Positions 26,564 through 35,423 are shown, counted from the stretch's first letter. The stretch: 64,000 nucleotides of DNA from G963692885 sp964658655 (GCA_964658655.1 CAZZZL010000020.1:1-64000), one strand, 5' to 3'. The notes: generated from the sequence alone by a model not told the origin. Translations and numbers: made by a program.

Positions 26564-26761
26564 ATGACGCGACCTACTCGAATGGAGACTCCTTTGAAAA
26601 ATCAGACCCCTAAGCCGACCGAAAACGCCACCGAGAGAGCTTCCCGCATGGCATCCATCCGCCAGCAGATTGCGGACGGGACCTACCGCGTCAACTCCGA
26701 TGCACTGGCGGAAGCGCTGATTCAGCAGCTGCAAAAGAAGTCACACCGACGTGTGGCCTGA
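26564..26761 (+). CDS. FlgM-like anti-sigma-28 factor domain protein (orphan)
   Basis: The C-terminal ~40 residues read RASRMASIRQQIADGTYRVNSDALAEALIQQL, close to the pattern of FlgM C-terminal helices (R...I..LR..I..G.Y.VD...IA..LL) that hold FliA. The N-terminal part is polar and disordered, as in FlgM. ATG 26564 is used; ATG 26582 or TTG 26594 (GGAG 6 bp upstream) would shorten it. An ACCGATAA string at 26549-26556 resembles the -10 of sigma-28 promoters but has no good -35. No flagellar gene is nearby, so a role in motility is doubtful. Confidence 0.6.
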   Translation: MTRPTRMETPLKNQTPKPTENATERASRMASIRQQIADGTYRVNSDALAEALIQQLQKKSHRRVA

Positions 26762-27200
26762 CAGGGTCGGCTGCGCGCATGGGCACGAGAGTGGTCAGCG
26801 CTCGGGTACTAGGTACGTTGAAAGACTTTCCGGGACACGAAGCAATGCGGTTTCCTGAAAACTCAGTTTGGATACATCTGTATTCATGTCAACATAAGCA
26901 ATTGTCACTGTGTCATTTTCCCGGCGGCCGGGCGGGCGGCATCAATGTCGCCCGGACATTGCCTTCGAGGTGAAGGCCCGTTTACCGGGTTGCAGCAGGA
27001 TGCGAATGCAGTCGCACGACTGTCCCGGACGATTGCATGCAGCCCACGGTAGCGCGGCCGATCCATATCCTTAAGACCAGCAGATTCTGACCCTGTCGAA
27101 CATTTATTAGGTGGCCCTCGCGATCCGGCGACCGCTGCCCCTGACGCGCGCATCCTAGTAGGCAGTAGCGTAAGTTAGAGGCAGAGGTCGGACCGGAATT
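26762..27200. other. Intergenic stretch without a convincing gene
   Basis: About 440 bases with only short frames (26779-26973 plus, 26905-27153 minus) that lack ribosome sites and protein-like composition. A GC-rich palindromic patch occurs at about 26919-26975 (CCCGGCGGCCGGG), which could form a hairpin after the FlgM-like gene. Nothing else is seen. Confidence 0.45.
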
Positions 27201-27587
27201 ATGCCGAAGAGTCGTGATGGTGCACGCAATGTTTTGGGAACGCCGCTGGAAACCTGCGGTACCGATCCGGTGACAGGTTTCTACCGCAATGGCTGCTGCG
27301 ACACCGGCCCGGATGACGCCGGCATGCACGTTGTCTGCGCGGTAATGACCGATGAGTTCCTGGTCTTCTCGAAGGAGCGCGGGAATGATCTTTCAACTCC
27401 GCGGGCAGGCTTTGCCGGGCTGCATGCGGGCGACCCGTGGTGCCTTTGCGCGATGCGGTGGCTGGAAGCTTTTCACTTCGGTGTTGCGCCGCCGGTGTTG
27501 CTGAGTGCGACACACGAAAATACGCTGCAGGTGGTGCCGCTGGAAGCTCTCGAAACGCACGCCCTGGATCGCCACGTCGACGCTTAA
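27201..27587 (+). CDS. DUF2237 family protein
   Basis: A 128-residue protein that matches the compact DUF2237 pattern throughout: NVLGTPLETC, DPVTGFYRNGCC, GPDDAGMHVVCAVMT, DEFLVFSKERGNDLSTP, FAGLHAGDPWCLCAMRWLEA and a VLLSATHE...VPLEAL tail. The family is widespread in bacteria and uncharacterised; the conserved Cys and His residues (Cys19, Cys32-Cys33, His43, Cys46, Cys81, Cys83) suggest metal or cofactor binding. ATG 27201 follows GGACCGGAATT. It is the last gene before a terminator. Confidence 0.9.
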   Translation: MPKSRDGARNVLGTPLETCGTDPVTGFYRNGCCDTGPDDAGMHVVCAVMTDEFLVFSKERGNDLSTPRAGFAGLHAGDPWCLCAMRWLEAFHFGVAPPVLLSATHENTLQVVPLEALETHALDRHVDA

Positions 27588-27602
27588 CATCAACCAAAAG
27601 AA

Positions 27603-27640
27603 AAGCCGGACGGCGTTCTCCGTGCGGCTTTCTTTTTTTC
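27603..27640 (+). terminator. rho-independent terminator after the DUF2237 gene
   Basis: An 11-bp stem (AAGCCGGACGG at 27603-27613 with CCGTGCGGCTT at 27620-27630, one mismatch) is followed by TTTCTTTTTTTC. It separates this gene from the convergent flavin oxidoreductase gene. Confidence 0.8.
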
Positions 27641-27674
27641 TGCGGCGCCTTTCGAGGCTGTCATGAATAAGCCG

Positions 27675-28814
27675 TTATTTGCCTGCGATGGCTTCTTCGT
27701 TCGCGAGCGTTTTGAAATCTGTGTAGCCCTCCGCTCCACCGCCGTACCACGTGTCCTTTGGCGCGTCGTTCAGGGGAGCACCTAATTTCAGGCGCTCGAC
27801 GAGATCTGGATTGCCGATGAACAGGCGTCCGAAACAGATGAGGTCAGCGAGGTTCTCGCGGCGCGCCTTTTCGGCAAGAGCTAGATCGTAGCCATTATTC
27901 GCGATGTAGAAACCGTCGAACAGCTCTCGCAGTTTCTTGAAGCTGAAGTCCGCCGGAATGTCGCGCGGACCAATGGTTTCGCCCTCGATGATGTGAATAT
28001 AGGCGAGCTTGAACTGGTTGAGTTGCTTGACCACGTACGAGAACGTCTCGAAGGGATGGCTGTCCGAAATGTTGTTTGCGTGGCTGGTGGGGGCGAGGCG
28101 GATGCCAACACGATCCTTGCTCCAGACCTTGCAGACAGCCTCGACGACTTCAAGCATCAGGCGCGCGCGGTTTTCCAGGCTGCCGCCATAATTATCTGTC
28201 CGCCTATTGGTGGAGTCGCGCAGGAACTGGTCAAGCAGGTAGCCGTTCGCGCCATGGATCTCAACGCCGTCAAAGCCCGCGTCCTTGGCGCACTGCGCTG
28301 CGTTGACGTACTGTGCGATGATGCCGGGGATTTCACTGGTTTCGAGTGCGCGGGGCGTCACGTGATCTTTGAAACCACTCTCGGTAAATGCCTGGCCGGC
28401 CGGCTTGATGGCCGAGGGCGCAACCGGTAGCTGGCCGCCTTCCTGCAAGTCAGGATGCGAGATGCGGCCGACGTGCCAGAGCTGCGAAAAGATGAGACCG
28501 CCGTTACCATGCACTGCAGACGTTACCAGCTTCCAGCCTTCAACCTGGTCCTTTGAATAAATCCCCGGCGTGAAGGCATAGCCTTTACCCTGCGGTGAAA
28601 TTTGCGAGGCCTCGCTGATGATAAGACCGGCACTCGCACGCTGCGCATAGTACTGGGCGTTCAGCGGTCCCGGGATATCACCCTTTCCTGCCCGGCTGCG
28701 GGTGAGAGGAGCCATCACGATACGGTTATGAAGATGCAAAGCTCCCATCTGGACCGGTTCAAAAAGATCAGTTTTCAGCGCAGTGGAAGCCGCATTCGCG
28801 GTCTCGTTCAGCAT
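27675..28814 (-). CDS. Old Yellow Enzyme family alkene reductase (NADH:flavin oxidoreductase)
   Basis: A 379-residue FMN TIM barrel. Readable marks: LFEPVQMGALHLHNRIVMAPLTRSRA at the N-terminus, FSQLWHVGRIS, the substrate-binding HGANGYLLDQFL (His/Asn pair), RRTDNYGGSLENRARL and the FMN-phosphate loop ADLICFGRLFIGNPDL. It belongs to the NemA/OPR-like classical group, which reduces activated double bonds, nitro esters or quinones with NAD(P)H in the cytoplasm. ATG 28814 (MLNETAN) has GGA 7 bp upstream and fits the usual length; the frame continues upstream to 28970 without family resemblance. Confidence 0.92.
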   Translation of the reverse strand: MLNETANAASTALKTDLFEPVQMGALHLHNRIVMAPLTRSRAGKGDIPGPLNAQYYAQRASAGLIISEASQISPQGKGYAFTPGIYSKDQVEGWKLVTSAVHGNGGLIFSQLWHVGRISHPDLQEGGQLPVAPSAIKPAGQAFTESGFKDHVTPRALETSEIPGIIAQYVNAAQCAKDAGFDGVEIHGANGYLLDQFLRDSTNRRTDNYGGSLENRARLMLEVVEAVCKVWSKDRVGIRLAPTSHANNISDSHPFETFSYVVKQLNQFKLAYIHIIEGETIGPRDIPADFSFKKLRELFDGFYIANNGYDLALAEKARRENLADLICFGRLFIGNPDLVERLKLGAPLNDAPKDTWYGGGAEGYTDFKTLANEEAIAGK

Positions 28815-29019
28815 GTCGTTCCATCCTTGGTGTTTTCCATGTAGATGCAGAAGCGAGTGCTGCGGCTTCGATGATTCGCGTGCCATGGCAAACGACGCTT
28901 GAATTTGTAATTCCGGCAGAAGGGAATACGGCGGCTGGTGAGGTAAATGCAAGTCCTTCACCTCGCACAAGACGACAGGACTTCACTCCAGACAACGAGA
29001 CTGTCGGCACGCGAAAATA

Positions 29020-29499
29020 CTACGGAGCGGGCGGTGTCTCCTGATAGCCGCCGTCATGCTGGGCTTCAAGCCAGATATTGCAGGCATCAATCAGGATGGT
29101 CGAAGGGCCGAGTGCGATCACGGCGTTGATGGGAATTCCTTCAGAAGGATTCACCTGCAGTACAGAGATTTTATCTGTCGCGGGCAGGCCGAGGTCATGG
29201 GGCGCGAGGCCATATTTCGCCGAGAAAGCGTAGCTGCTGATCTCTTCGATTTTGGGACTGGGGTTAATGTTGTGCAGGCCCATCCAGACCAGCTCGTGCT
29301 CGCCGAGCGAGAGCTTCGCGCCAACCAGCATCTTGGTATGCATCGGATCAAAACACCCGACAGATTTGCCGGAAAGATTCTTCTTCACTTTCCACGTTCC
29401 CTGCAGACCGGCAGGCACATATTGTGCAAAGGCAGAACCAGAGAACGAGAGCAGTACTGCTGCAGTAAGAGCCAGGGCACAGCGAGAAAAAAGCTTCAT
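29020..29499 (-). CDS. Hypothetical exported protein, 159 residues
   Basis: A signal peptide (residues 1-25, cleavage after AFA) precedes a small mature domain with LQGTWKVKK near the start, two cysteines (GCFDP and DACNIW) that could form a disulfide, and a Pro-rich end. The LxGTW opening recalls lipocalin-like or extracytoplasmic beta-barrel proteins, but I do not assign a family. ATG 29499 overlaps the ligA stop by four bases (ATGA) and uses CTGGAG inside ligA as its ribosome site, so it is translationally coupled to ligA. Confidence 0.7.
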   Translation of the reverse strand: MKLFSRCALALTAAVLLSFSGSAFAQYVPAGLQGTWKVKKNLSGKSVGCFDPMHTKMLVGAKLSLGEHELVWMGLHNINPSPKIEEISSYAFSAKYGLAPHDLGLPATDKISVLQVNPSEGIPINAVIALGPSTILIDACNIWLEAQHDGGYQETPPAP

Positions 29500-31556
29500 T
29501 TGAACATCTCCAGGAATTGCTTTTCTTCGAGCACAGGTACTTTCAATTGCTTCGCCTTGTCGAGCTTGGATCCGGCGTCGTCGCCTGCCACTACATACGA
29601 CGTTTTCTTGCTGACCGAACCAGAGACGCGACCACCTGCTGATTCGATGCGAACTTTCGCCTCTTCGCGCGTCAACGTCGGGAGTGTACCAGTCAGGACA
29701 AACGTCATGCCCTCTAATTCTGTGCTCTTCTGTTTCTTTTCCGCCGTAAAGGTCAGGCCGGCAGCGCGCAGATGTTCCACCAGTTCACGGTTGCGCGGTT
29801 CTGCAAAATAATCCCGCACGGCCTCCGCTACCTTTGGACCTACTTCATTCACCGCTTCCAGTTCTTCCTGGGTTGCGGCCATCAATGCGTCCATCGAGCC
29901 GAAGGCTTCGGCCAGGAGCTGCCCTGTGCGCTCACCGACAAACGGAATGCCCAGGCCCAGCAGGACGCGCGACAGCGGAGCTTTCTTTGAGCCTTCAATT
30001 TCAGACAACAATGAATGTGCTGTTTTGACGCCAATGCGCTCGAGGGATAGAAGTGTCTCCTCGTTGAGCGCGTAGAGGCTGGCCACGCTGGGCAGCAGGC
30101 CTTTTTCGAAGAGCTGGGTCACGACTGCGTCGCCCATACCGTCGATGTTCATGACACCGCGCGACGCAAAGTGCAGCACGCTTTCCTTCACACGAGCCGG
30201 GCAATCTACATTGATGCAACGATAGTCTGCCTCGCCTTCTTCACGGACGACTTCAGAGTTGCACACCGGGCAATGGGCCGGAAAATGGAAGGTTTTTTTT
30301 CCGCGCGGATGGTCCTTGTCATCGACGACCTCGACGACTTTCGGAATCACGTCGCCGCCGCGCTCTACGCGCACGTAGTCGCCGATCTTCAATCCCAGCC
30401 GCTCGATCTCGTCCGCATTATGCAGCGTTGCGCGCGTGACAGTGATGCCGCCGATGGGGACAGGGGCGAGCGCCGCGACGGGCGTCAACTTGCCGGTGCG
30501 ACCGACCTGCACCAGGATGTTCTCGACCCGTGTGATGCCGAAACGCGCGGTAAATTTGTAGGCGATCGCCCAGCGTGGAGCGCGGCCGGTGTAGCCGATC
30601 CGGCGCTGTAACGCCGTCTCATTCACCTTGATGACGACGCCATCGATCTCGTAGCTGAGTGAGCTGCGATCGGTTTCGGCCTTCGCGACAAATGCCTGCA
30701 GCTGCTCCAGGCTGTGCAGGGCTTCGCGATGCGGATTCACGCGGAAACCTGCTGTCGTCAACGCATCGAGTGTTTCAATCTGCGAGGCAAAGATGTTTTC
30801 ACCGGCATTGTGCAGTGCGAAGTAGCCGTAGAAATCGAGCCTGCGCTGGGCAACGATGTTCGGCTCGACGGTCCGGATTACGCCGGCAGCGGCGTTCCTG
30901 GGATTCGCGGCCGGCGCTTTGCCGCTGGCCTCGCGCTCCTCATTCATCTTCACAAATGCTGCCATCGGCATGACGACTTCGCCGCGTACTTCAAACTGCT
31001 GCGGCAGCTTTGCCTTCTTCAGCGTGTCGGCGGAAATCGACAGCGGCACGGAGCGGATGGTGCGCACATTGCTGGTCACTTCTTCGCCGACCGAGCCGTC
31101 GCCGCGCGTGATGGCGCGGAGCAGGTGCGAGCGGCCATCGTCCTTCGATGCGGCCCCGTAGTGAAGAGCGAGCGATAACCCATCGAGCTTCAACTCGGTG
31201 ACGTACTCGACGTGGTCGCGGCCACTGAGGCTGTGCACGCGGCGCTCCCAGTCCGCGAGCTCTTCCGGAGTATTCACATTGTCGAGCGAGAGCATCGCAC
31301 GCGAATGTTCGACCTTTGCAAAGCCGTCTTTCACCTTGCCGCCGACACGCTGTGTGGGCGAATCGGAGGTGATGCGCTCGGGATGCTCGGCCTCGAGCGC
31401 TTTCAACTCGCGCATAAGCTTGTCGAAGTCGAGGTCGTCAATTTCCGGCTCATCGAGTGTGAAGTAGAGATACTCGTGGTGCCGTATCTGCTCGCGCAAG
31501 GCGTCGATCCGATCCACGCTCGTCTTACCCGCCGGCTTTGTATCCTGTTTCGTCAT
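29496..31556 (-). CDS. ligA: NAD-dependent DNA ligase LigA
   Basis: A 686-residue protein of full length. In order: an NAD-binding Ia domain (HHEYLYFTLDEPEIDD), the adenylation domain with the nucleophile Lys123 in ELKLDG, an OB fold (RVERGGDVIPKV), the zinc finger CPVC...CINVDC, helix-hairpin-helix repeats (EEELEAVNEVGPKVAEAV region), and a C-terminal BRCT domain (from about residue 607, LEGMTFVLTGTLPTLTREEA). It seals nicks in duplex DNA during replication and repair. It is first in a two-gene unit with the small exported protein. TTG/GTG alternatives are not needed because the first Met fits the family. Confidence 0.97.
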   Translation of the reverse strand: MTKQDTKPAGKTSVDRIDALREQIRHHEYLYFTLDEPEIDDLDFDKLMRELKALEAEHPERITSDSPTQRVGGKVKDGFAKVEHSRAMLSLDNVNTPEELADWERRVHSLSGRDHVEYVTELKLDGLSLALHYGAASKDDGRSHLLRAITRGDGSVGEEVTSNVRTIRSVPLSISADTLKKAKLPQQFEVRGEVVMPMAAFVKMNEEREASGKAPAANPRNAAAGVIRTVEPNIVAQRRLDFYGYFALHNAGENIFASQIETLDALTTAGFRVNPHREALHSLEQLQAFVAKAETDRSSLSYEIDGVVIKVNETALQRRIGYTGRAPRWAIAYKFTARFGITRVENILVQVGRTGKLTPVAALAPVPIGGITVTRATLHNADEIERLGLKIGDYVRVERGGDVIPKVVEVVDDKDHPRGKKTFHFPAHCPVCNSEVVREEGEADYRCINVDCPARVKESVLHFASRGVMNIDGMGDAVVTQLFEKGLLPSVASLYALNEETLLSLERIGVKTAHSLLSEIEGSKKAPLSRVLLGLGIPFVGERTGQLLAEAFGSMDALMAATQEELEAVNEVGPKVAEAVRDYFAEPRNRELVEHLRAAGLTFTAEKKQKSTELEGMTFVLTGTLPTLTREEAKVRIESAGGRVSGSVSKKTSYVVAGDDAGSKLDKAKQLKVPVLEEKQFLEMFK

Positions 31557-31651
31557 CCAGAGGATTATAGGAAGCCTGCCGCTTTCATGCGAACATGCCA
31601 GAGCAAGCTGCGCTGCCTCATCATTTGAATTTTGGGGAGACGAACACCTGC

Positions 31652-32716
31652 ATGGAACCCGTAACGCATTTTCTGAGCGGCGCCATTCTCTCCCGCGCGG
31701 GCTTCAACCGAAAGACTGCCTATGCGACGCTGGCCATGACGCTGGCGGCGGAGATGCCCGATATCGACGTATTCTGGTCGGTTCGCGGCCCGCTCGCCGG
31801 CTTTCAGCACCATCGCGGCATCACGCATACGTTCCTGGGTGCCCCGGTTGAAGCGCTGGTGGTCACGGGTGTCATGTGGGGAATTCATACGCTTCGGAAA
31901 AACAAGCCGGAGCAGCAGCCGAAGTGGCACCTGCTATGGCTGTTTTCGACCCTTGCAATCTTCCTGCATATCCTGCTGGACTTCACGAATAACTATGGCG
32001 TCCGGCCATTTTTCCCGTTCGACCCGCACTGGCATGCGTGGAGTATCGTCTTCATCGTCGACCCATTCCTGCTGCTGGTGCTGATTGCGGGACTGGTGCT
32101 GCCGGCGATTTTCGGCCTGACCGACAGGGAGATCAGCAACCGGCGCGTGCCCTTCCGTGGACGTGGCCTGGCCATCGCTACGCTGCTCCTCATCGGCCTG
32201 TATTACGGCTGGCGCAGCACGGAGCAGGCCCACGCGCTCAACCTGGTCCGCCAGGCCGGGGTGGGCAGCGCGCCGGTGGAGAGGCTTGCCGCTGAGCCCT
32301 ATCCCTTCAGCCCGTTTCACTGGCACGCCATCGTCGAGACGGCCGACTATTACCAGACTGCCGACGTTTCTACATGGACGAACATCGTCGACACCAGCGA
32401 CGCGAATGACCGTATCCCGAAGCCGCCGGTCACGCCGGCTGTGGTGGCGGCAAAGCAATCCTGGCTGGGCCGCGTGTACCTGGACTGGTCGCAATTTCCG
32501 GTAACGCGCGACGCCGGCCGAGAGCTTCCGCCTGATTACGCGAATGATCCGAACGCGCCGCAGATCCTGACGCGGGTCGATTTCGAGGACCTGCGGTTTG
32601 CGTATTCGGCGATTCCGGGTGGAAATGAGGGACGCGCACCGCTTGGGGCCAGCGCCTATATTGCGCCGGATGGCCAGGTGGAGGCTATGTATATGGGCGA
32701 TAAGGCTCAAAAGTAG
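31652..32716 (+). CDS. Membrane-bound metal-dependent hydrolase, YdjM/DUF457 family
   Basis: A 354-residue protein whose first half holds the family hallmarks: MEPVTHFLSGAILSR (first His), AEMPDIDVFW (Asp pair), HHRGITHTFLG, and LHILLDFTNNYGVRPFFPFDP. Four or five membrane segments lie between residues 60 and 190. The C-terminal half is soluble and probably periplasmic or cytoplasmic. The family is annotated as inner-membrane metal-dependent hydrolase; the E. coli member is damage-inducible, while the substrate is not known. ATG 31652 follows a distant GGGGAGA. Divergent from ligA, with an intergenic gap of 95 bp. Confidence 0.87.
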   Translation: MEPVTHFLSGAILSRAGFNRKTAYATLAMTLAAEMPDIDVFWSVRGPLAGFQHHRGITHTFLGAPVEALVVTGVMWGIHTLRKNKPEQQPKWHLLWLFSTLAIFLHILLDFTNNYGVRPFFPFDPHWHAWSIVFIVDPFLLLVLIAGLVLPAIFGLTDREISNRRVPFRGRGLAIATLLLIGLYYGWRSTEQAHALNLVRQAGVGSAPVERLAAEPYPFSPFHWHAIVETADYYQTADVSTWTNIVDTSDANDRIPKPPVTPAVVAAKQSWLGRVYLDWSQFPVTRDAGRELPPDYANDPNAPQILTRVDFEDLRFAYSAIPGGNEGRAPLGASAYIAPDGQVEAMYMGDKAQK

Positions 32717-32921
32717 CGAAATCGACTGAAAAACTGATACGGGATCGGCCGTTCCGTAACTTTGCCGGGAGCTTTCGACTTGACCCCGCTTCCGCTGCCA
32801 CCCAGAATAGAAGGAGCCACTCGAATTCCTGCCATTGCCATGGCATCCGCTGCAGAACTGCCGGCTCATGAAAGCACGGCGCCTGCAGTCCGGAATGAAG
32901 TCCGGCCCAGAGGTCTCAAAA

Positions 32922-33461
32922 ATGTTCGCTTATGTTCTGCTCCTGCTGGCGGTTGTCAGCCGCGTCGTCCCGCACCCTGCCTGGTTCAGCTTCACGGCTG
33001 TCGGGGGATCACTGCTTTACTTCGGTGCGCGCCGCTCCTGGTGGCAGGGCATCTTCCCGCTGGCTGCGCTTGCCGCGACGGATTACTACCTGACGGTCTA
33101 CGCCTATAACTATCCGTTCCACCTGCAGGATTACTTGGTGACGTGGGCGTGGTACGGCGTCGCGATGGTGATCGGCGGAGCGGTGCTGCGTCAGAAGGCA
33201 ACGGCGGGCCGTGTTATCGGCGCGTCCATCGGCTCATCGACTTCATTTTTCCTGATCAGCAACTTCACCGTCTGGCTCGGCTCTGCAATGTATCCGCAGA
33301 CCGCGGGCGGACTCGGCACCTGCTACCTTGCCGGACTGCCTTTCTACCGCAATGACCTGATGGCCACGGCGCTGGTCACGGGGCTGGCCTTTGGCGTACC
33401 CGCACTGATCCGCCGCAGCAGCGAAGCGCAGGACGGATCGCATGGGCAGATGGCTGCTTAG
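32922..33461 (+). CDS. DUF6580-like integral membrane protein
   Basis: A 179-residue protein with five or six membrane helices. The pattern VVSRVVPHPAWFSFTAVGGSLLYFGARR near the N-terminus, WAWYGVAMVIGGAVL and SFFLISNFTVWLGSAMYPQT..GL..CYLAGLPFYRNDLMATAL are shared with the DUF6580 family, which resembles ECF transporter substrate-binding components. No energising module is adjacent. ATG 32922 has AGAGG 8 bp upstream and is preferred to ATG 32895. It ends at a bidirectional terminator. Confidence 0.8.
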   Translation: MFAYVLLLLAVVSRVVPHPAWFSFTAVGGSLLYFGARRSWWQGIFPLAALAATDYYLTVYAYNYPFHLQDYLVTWAWYGVAMVIGGAVLRQKATAGRVIGASIGSSTSFFLISNFTVWLGSAMYPQTAGGLGTCYLAGLPFYRNDLMATALVTGLAFGVPALIRRSSEAQDGSHGQMAA

Positions 33462-33487
33462 CACTGCTTAGATCTAAATCACGCCAC

Positions 33488-33528
33488 AAATAAAGCAGGG
33501 TCTGCCATTGCAGACCCTGCTTTATTTT
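33488..33528. terminator. Bidirectional rho-independent terminator
   Basis: A perfect 18-bp stem (33488-33505 and 33510-33527) closes a CATT loop. A tracts on the left and T tracts on the right make it functional on both strands, serving the DUF6580-like gene on the plus strand and the small gene at 33544-33861 on the minus strand. Confidence 0.92.
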
Positions 33529-33543
33529 GCAGTCTGTTGGGAT

Positions 33544-33861
33544 CTAGGCGGCCTTCTCGAGAGCAGCGCCAAGTTCCTTGATCTTTGATGTGGTTGCTGT
33601 CTCTTCGCTGCCAGCAACAGCTACTGTATCTTTCCCAATCTTATGCAGCAGGCTCTTGATCGCGGCACCATCTAGATCCTTGTTCTGTAGGAGCTTCTTG
33701 AGTTTGCCGAGGTCGGCGACAACTGTTTTTACGCCCTGATGCGGGTGCTTGGAGAGATACTCTTCCCATCCCTCAATATTGCTGACTGCCTTGTCTACGG
33801 TGAAAGACTTTGCCCCGTCGTGAATGGCTTTGATGGTGGTATCAAAACGGCTGGTCGACAT
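33544..33861 (-). CDS. Hypothetical helical protein, 105 residues
   Basis: ATG 33861 (MSTSRF) is chosen because AGGAG lies 6 bp upstream; the ATG two codons earlier is too close to it. The product is soluble and helical, with a Lys-rich core (VKTVVADLGKLKKLLQNKDLDG) and an Ala/Lys/Glu-rich tail (TSKIKELGAALEKAA). Its codon use matches the neighbours. I do not recognise the family. It has its own terminator and probably its own promoter. Confidence 0.72.
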   Translation of the reverse strand: MSTSRFDTTIKAIHDGAKSFTVDKAVSNIEGWEEYLSKHPHQGVKTVVADLGKLKKLLQNKDLDGAAIKSLLHKIGKDTVAVAGSEETATTSKIKELGAALEKAA

Positions 33862-34048
33862 GTACATCTCCTGACATCTGGTCTCGTGCTCGAGGTTTCA
33901 ACACTCTGGCTGGTGGGATGCGGCGACCTATTTTCGCCTGTCGAGTCTGTCGGCGTGATCAATAGAGTCGCTGACAAATTTCCTGCGATCAATGCAGGCG
34001 CGATGAGCAATCGTGATGTCTCGCTCATTGCCGGTCGTACTATGCGAT

Positions 34049-34423
34049 CTATTTGACCCATTGGCTTCGCCAGGCCGGGGCATCGAAGGGGTCTGCGAAA
34101 TACTGCGTCTCATGCACGACCCTGCCGTCGCGGAATTCCATGATGCTGACGGTGTATGCCGGCCGTCCCTGGTAGTCGATGGTGTATTCCGTGATCCACA
34201 GGTCACCCCGCCCAACAACGCGCCTGACATTGAACCCGGATGGCTTGCCGGGATGATGACTGCGCAGGGCCTGCAGGTTGGCGCGCCCGAAGATGCGCTC
34301 ACCAGATTGAGGATAGTCGCAGATGGCATCGTCGGCGTAGATATCGTGTTCGAGTTGGACATCACCGGCAGCCGATGCGCGCCAGTGGATGTCGAGGGCT
34401 CCAGGGATCTGTTCCTCTTGCAT
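34049..34423 (-). CDS. SnoaL-like/NTF2-fold protein
   Basis: A 124-residue protein. It fits the short NTF2-like cone fold: an initial helix (DIHWRASAAGDVQLEHDIYADDAICDYPQ), the strand pair FNVRRVVGRGDLWITEYTIDYQGRPAYTVSIMEFRDGRVVHETQY and a final ...FDAPAWRSQWV. Members are small hydrolases, isomerases or binding proteins; none can be specified. The ATG has GGGAG 5 bp upstream. It lies beside the HxlR regulator on the same strand and beyond a second NTF2-like gene on the other strand, so it may belong to the same small redox locus. Confidence 0.8.
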   Translation of the reverse strand: MQEEQIPGALDIHWRASAAGDVQLEHDIYADDAICDYPQSGERIFGRANLQALRSHHPGKPSGFNVRRVVGRGDLWITEYTIDYQGRPAYTVSIMEFRDGRVVHETQYFADPFDAPAWRSQWVK

Positions 34424-34525
34424 GGAAGGCTCCCGATGAGGGTCGGACTAATGATCTGCCCGGGGGAGGGATTGTGCAAATGCATGACGCGGTGGTGCGG
34501 CGAGTCAGAACAGTCAGCTTTCTCG

Positions 34526-34900
34526 CTACAGCAACATGCGACCGTTCTCGCGAATCACAGCCGCCGGGCGCCGCGGCGGCAGGGTGGGCAGCACGCCGAG
34601 ATTAACTTTCGCCCACTCGCACATTTGTTCCAGGATCGGGATCAGCGTCTCGCCGGCGGCACTCAACTGGTAGTCGACGCGTGGGGACGCCGAAGGTGCG
34701 CTGGTCCGGACGATCAGCCCATCGATTTCGAGCTCGCGAAGTTGTGCTGTGAGCACTTTCTCGCTTACGCCAGGCAACAGATCCCGCAGTTCGCTGAAGC
34801 GGTGCGAGCGAAAAGAAAGACGCCACAGAATCAGAACTTTCCATTTACCCGAGATGACGTTGGACGTCGCCTGGACGGGACATCCATGATGATCTTTCAT
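34526..34900 (-). CDS. HxlR family winged-helix transcriptional regulator
   Basis: A 124-residue protein. It contains the HxlR signature: a single conserved N-terminal cysteine (GCPVQATSNVISGKWKVLILWRL), the recognition region RFSELRDLLPGVSEKVLTAQLRELEIDGLI, and the wing with RVDYQLSAAGETLIPIL. HxlR/YodB/QorR proteins respond to electrophiles or oxidation, often through that cysteine (here Cys7), and commonly control adjacent oxidoreductase genes. Here it diverges from a two-gene unit (NTF2-like plus NAD(P)-binding protein), which is the likely target. Confidence 0.92.
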   Translation of the reverse strand: MKDHHGCPVQATSNVISGKWKVLILWRLSFRSHRFSELRDLLPGVSEKVLTAQLRELEIDGLIVRTSAPSASPRVDYQLSAAGETLIPILEQMCEWAKVNLGVLPTLPPRRPAAVIRENGRMLL

Positions 34901-34940
34901 TGCGGCCTCTCCTTGGTGTCGAGTGAGGACTTACAAAATT

Positions 34941-34977
34941 GTGCGTACTTCACACGGTACCCGCACGGTGCTATGTT
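34941..34977 (+). promoter_or_regulatory. Candidate promoter and HxlR operator
   Basis: TTCACA (34949-34954) and TATGTT (34972-34977) are 17 bp apart and 26 bp before the start of the NTF2-like gene, a plausible sigma-70 promoter. An inverted repeat GTGCG (34941-34945)/CGCAC (34962-34966), with GTAC copies inside both halves, overlaps the -35 box and could be the operator of the divergent HxlR regulator. Read from sequence only. Confidence 0.4.
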
Positions 34978-35002
34978 AGCCCGGAATGCGGGAGGTAAGT
35001 CT

Positions 35003-35410
35003 ATGGCTACTTTGCTCACACCGGCCGAGATGAAGCATCGGACCGCCGCCCATTTTGAAGATTTTGTGAATCGACGAAATGCCAGTGTCATTCATACCAA
35101 CATGACACCCGACTTTTATGATCACGACGGTCCTGGCGGCAAGCCTACAGGTGTTGCAGGCGACGAACAGATGATGCTGAGGATGTATGAGGCGATGCCA
35201 GATCTGCACCTCGTCATCGAAGATATGGTTGCTGAAAATGACAAGGTTGTGTGCCGCAATAAATGGACCTGGACCGACCCTAAGACGCACAGGAAAATGC
35301 AATTCCACGGTTTTGTGCTTTGGCGATTTGAAGGGGATAAGATCGCCGAGCGATGGGCCACCGTTACGCCGCCTTCCGAAGACGATGCAGGGTCCACGGA
35401 AGATCGCTGA
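35003..35410 (+). CDS. SnoaL-like/ester cyclase-type NTF2-fold protein
   Basis: A 135-residue protein. ATG 35003 has GGGAGG upstream. The fold pattern is clear: HFEDFVNRRNASVIHTNMTPDFYDHDGPGG, AGDEQMMLRMYEAMPDLHLVIEDMVAENDKVVCRNKWTWTDPKT and FHGFVLWRFEGDKIAERWATV. The MYEAMPDLHLVIEDM and KVVCR elements are those of the SnoaL/ester-cyclase group. The frame stays open far upstream (to 34013), but that part only mirrors the minus-strand genes. It forms an operon with the NAD(P)-binding protein 13 bp downstream, divergent from hxlR. Confidence 0.82.
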   Translation: MATLLTPAEMKHRTAAHFEDFVNRRNASVIHTNMTPDFYDHDGPGGKPTGVAGDEQMMLRMYEAMPDLHLVIEDMVAENDKVVCRNKWTWTDPKTHRKMQFHGFVLWRFEGDKIAERWATVTPPSEDDAGSTEDR

Positions 35411-35423
35411 AAAGGAGAGTGAC

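Noticed and set aside
34013..35002. A long plus-strand open frame running into the NTF2-like gene at 35003, 465 codons in total
   Set aside because: The upstream 330 codons are antisense to the HxlR and NTF2-like genes, have no family resemblance, and a good ribosome site exists only at 35003.
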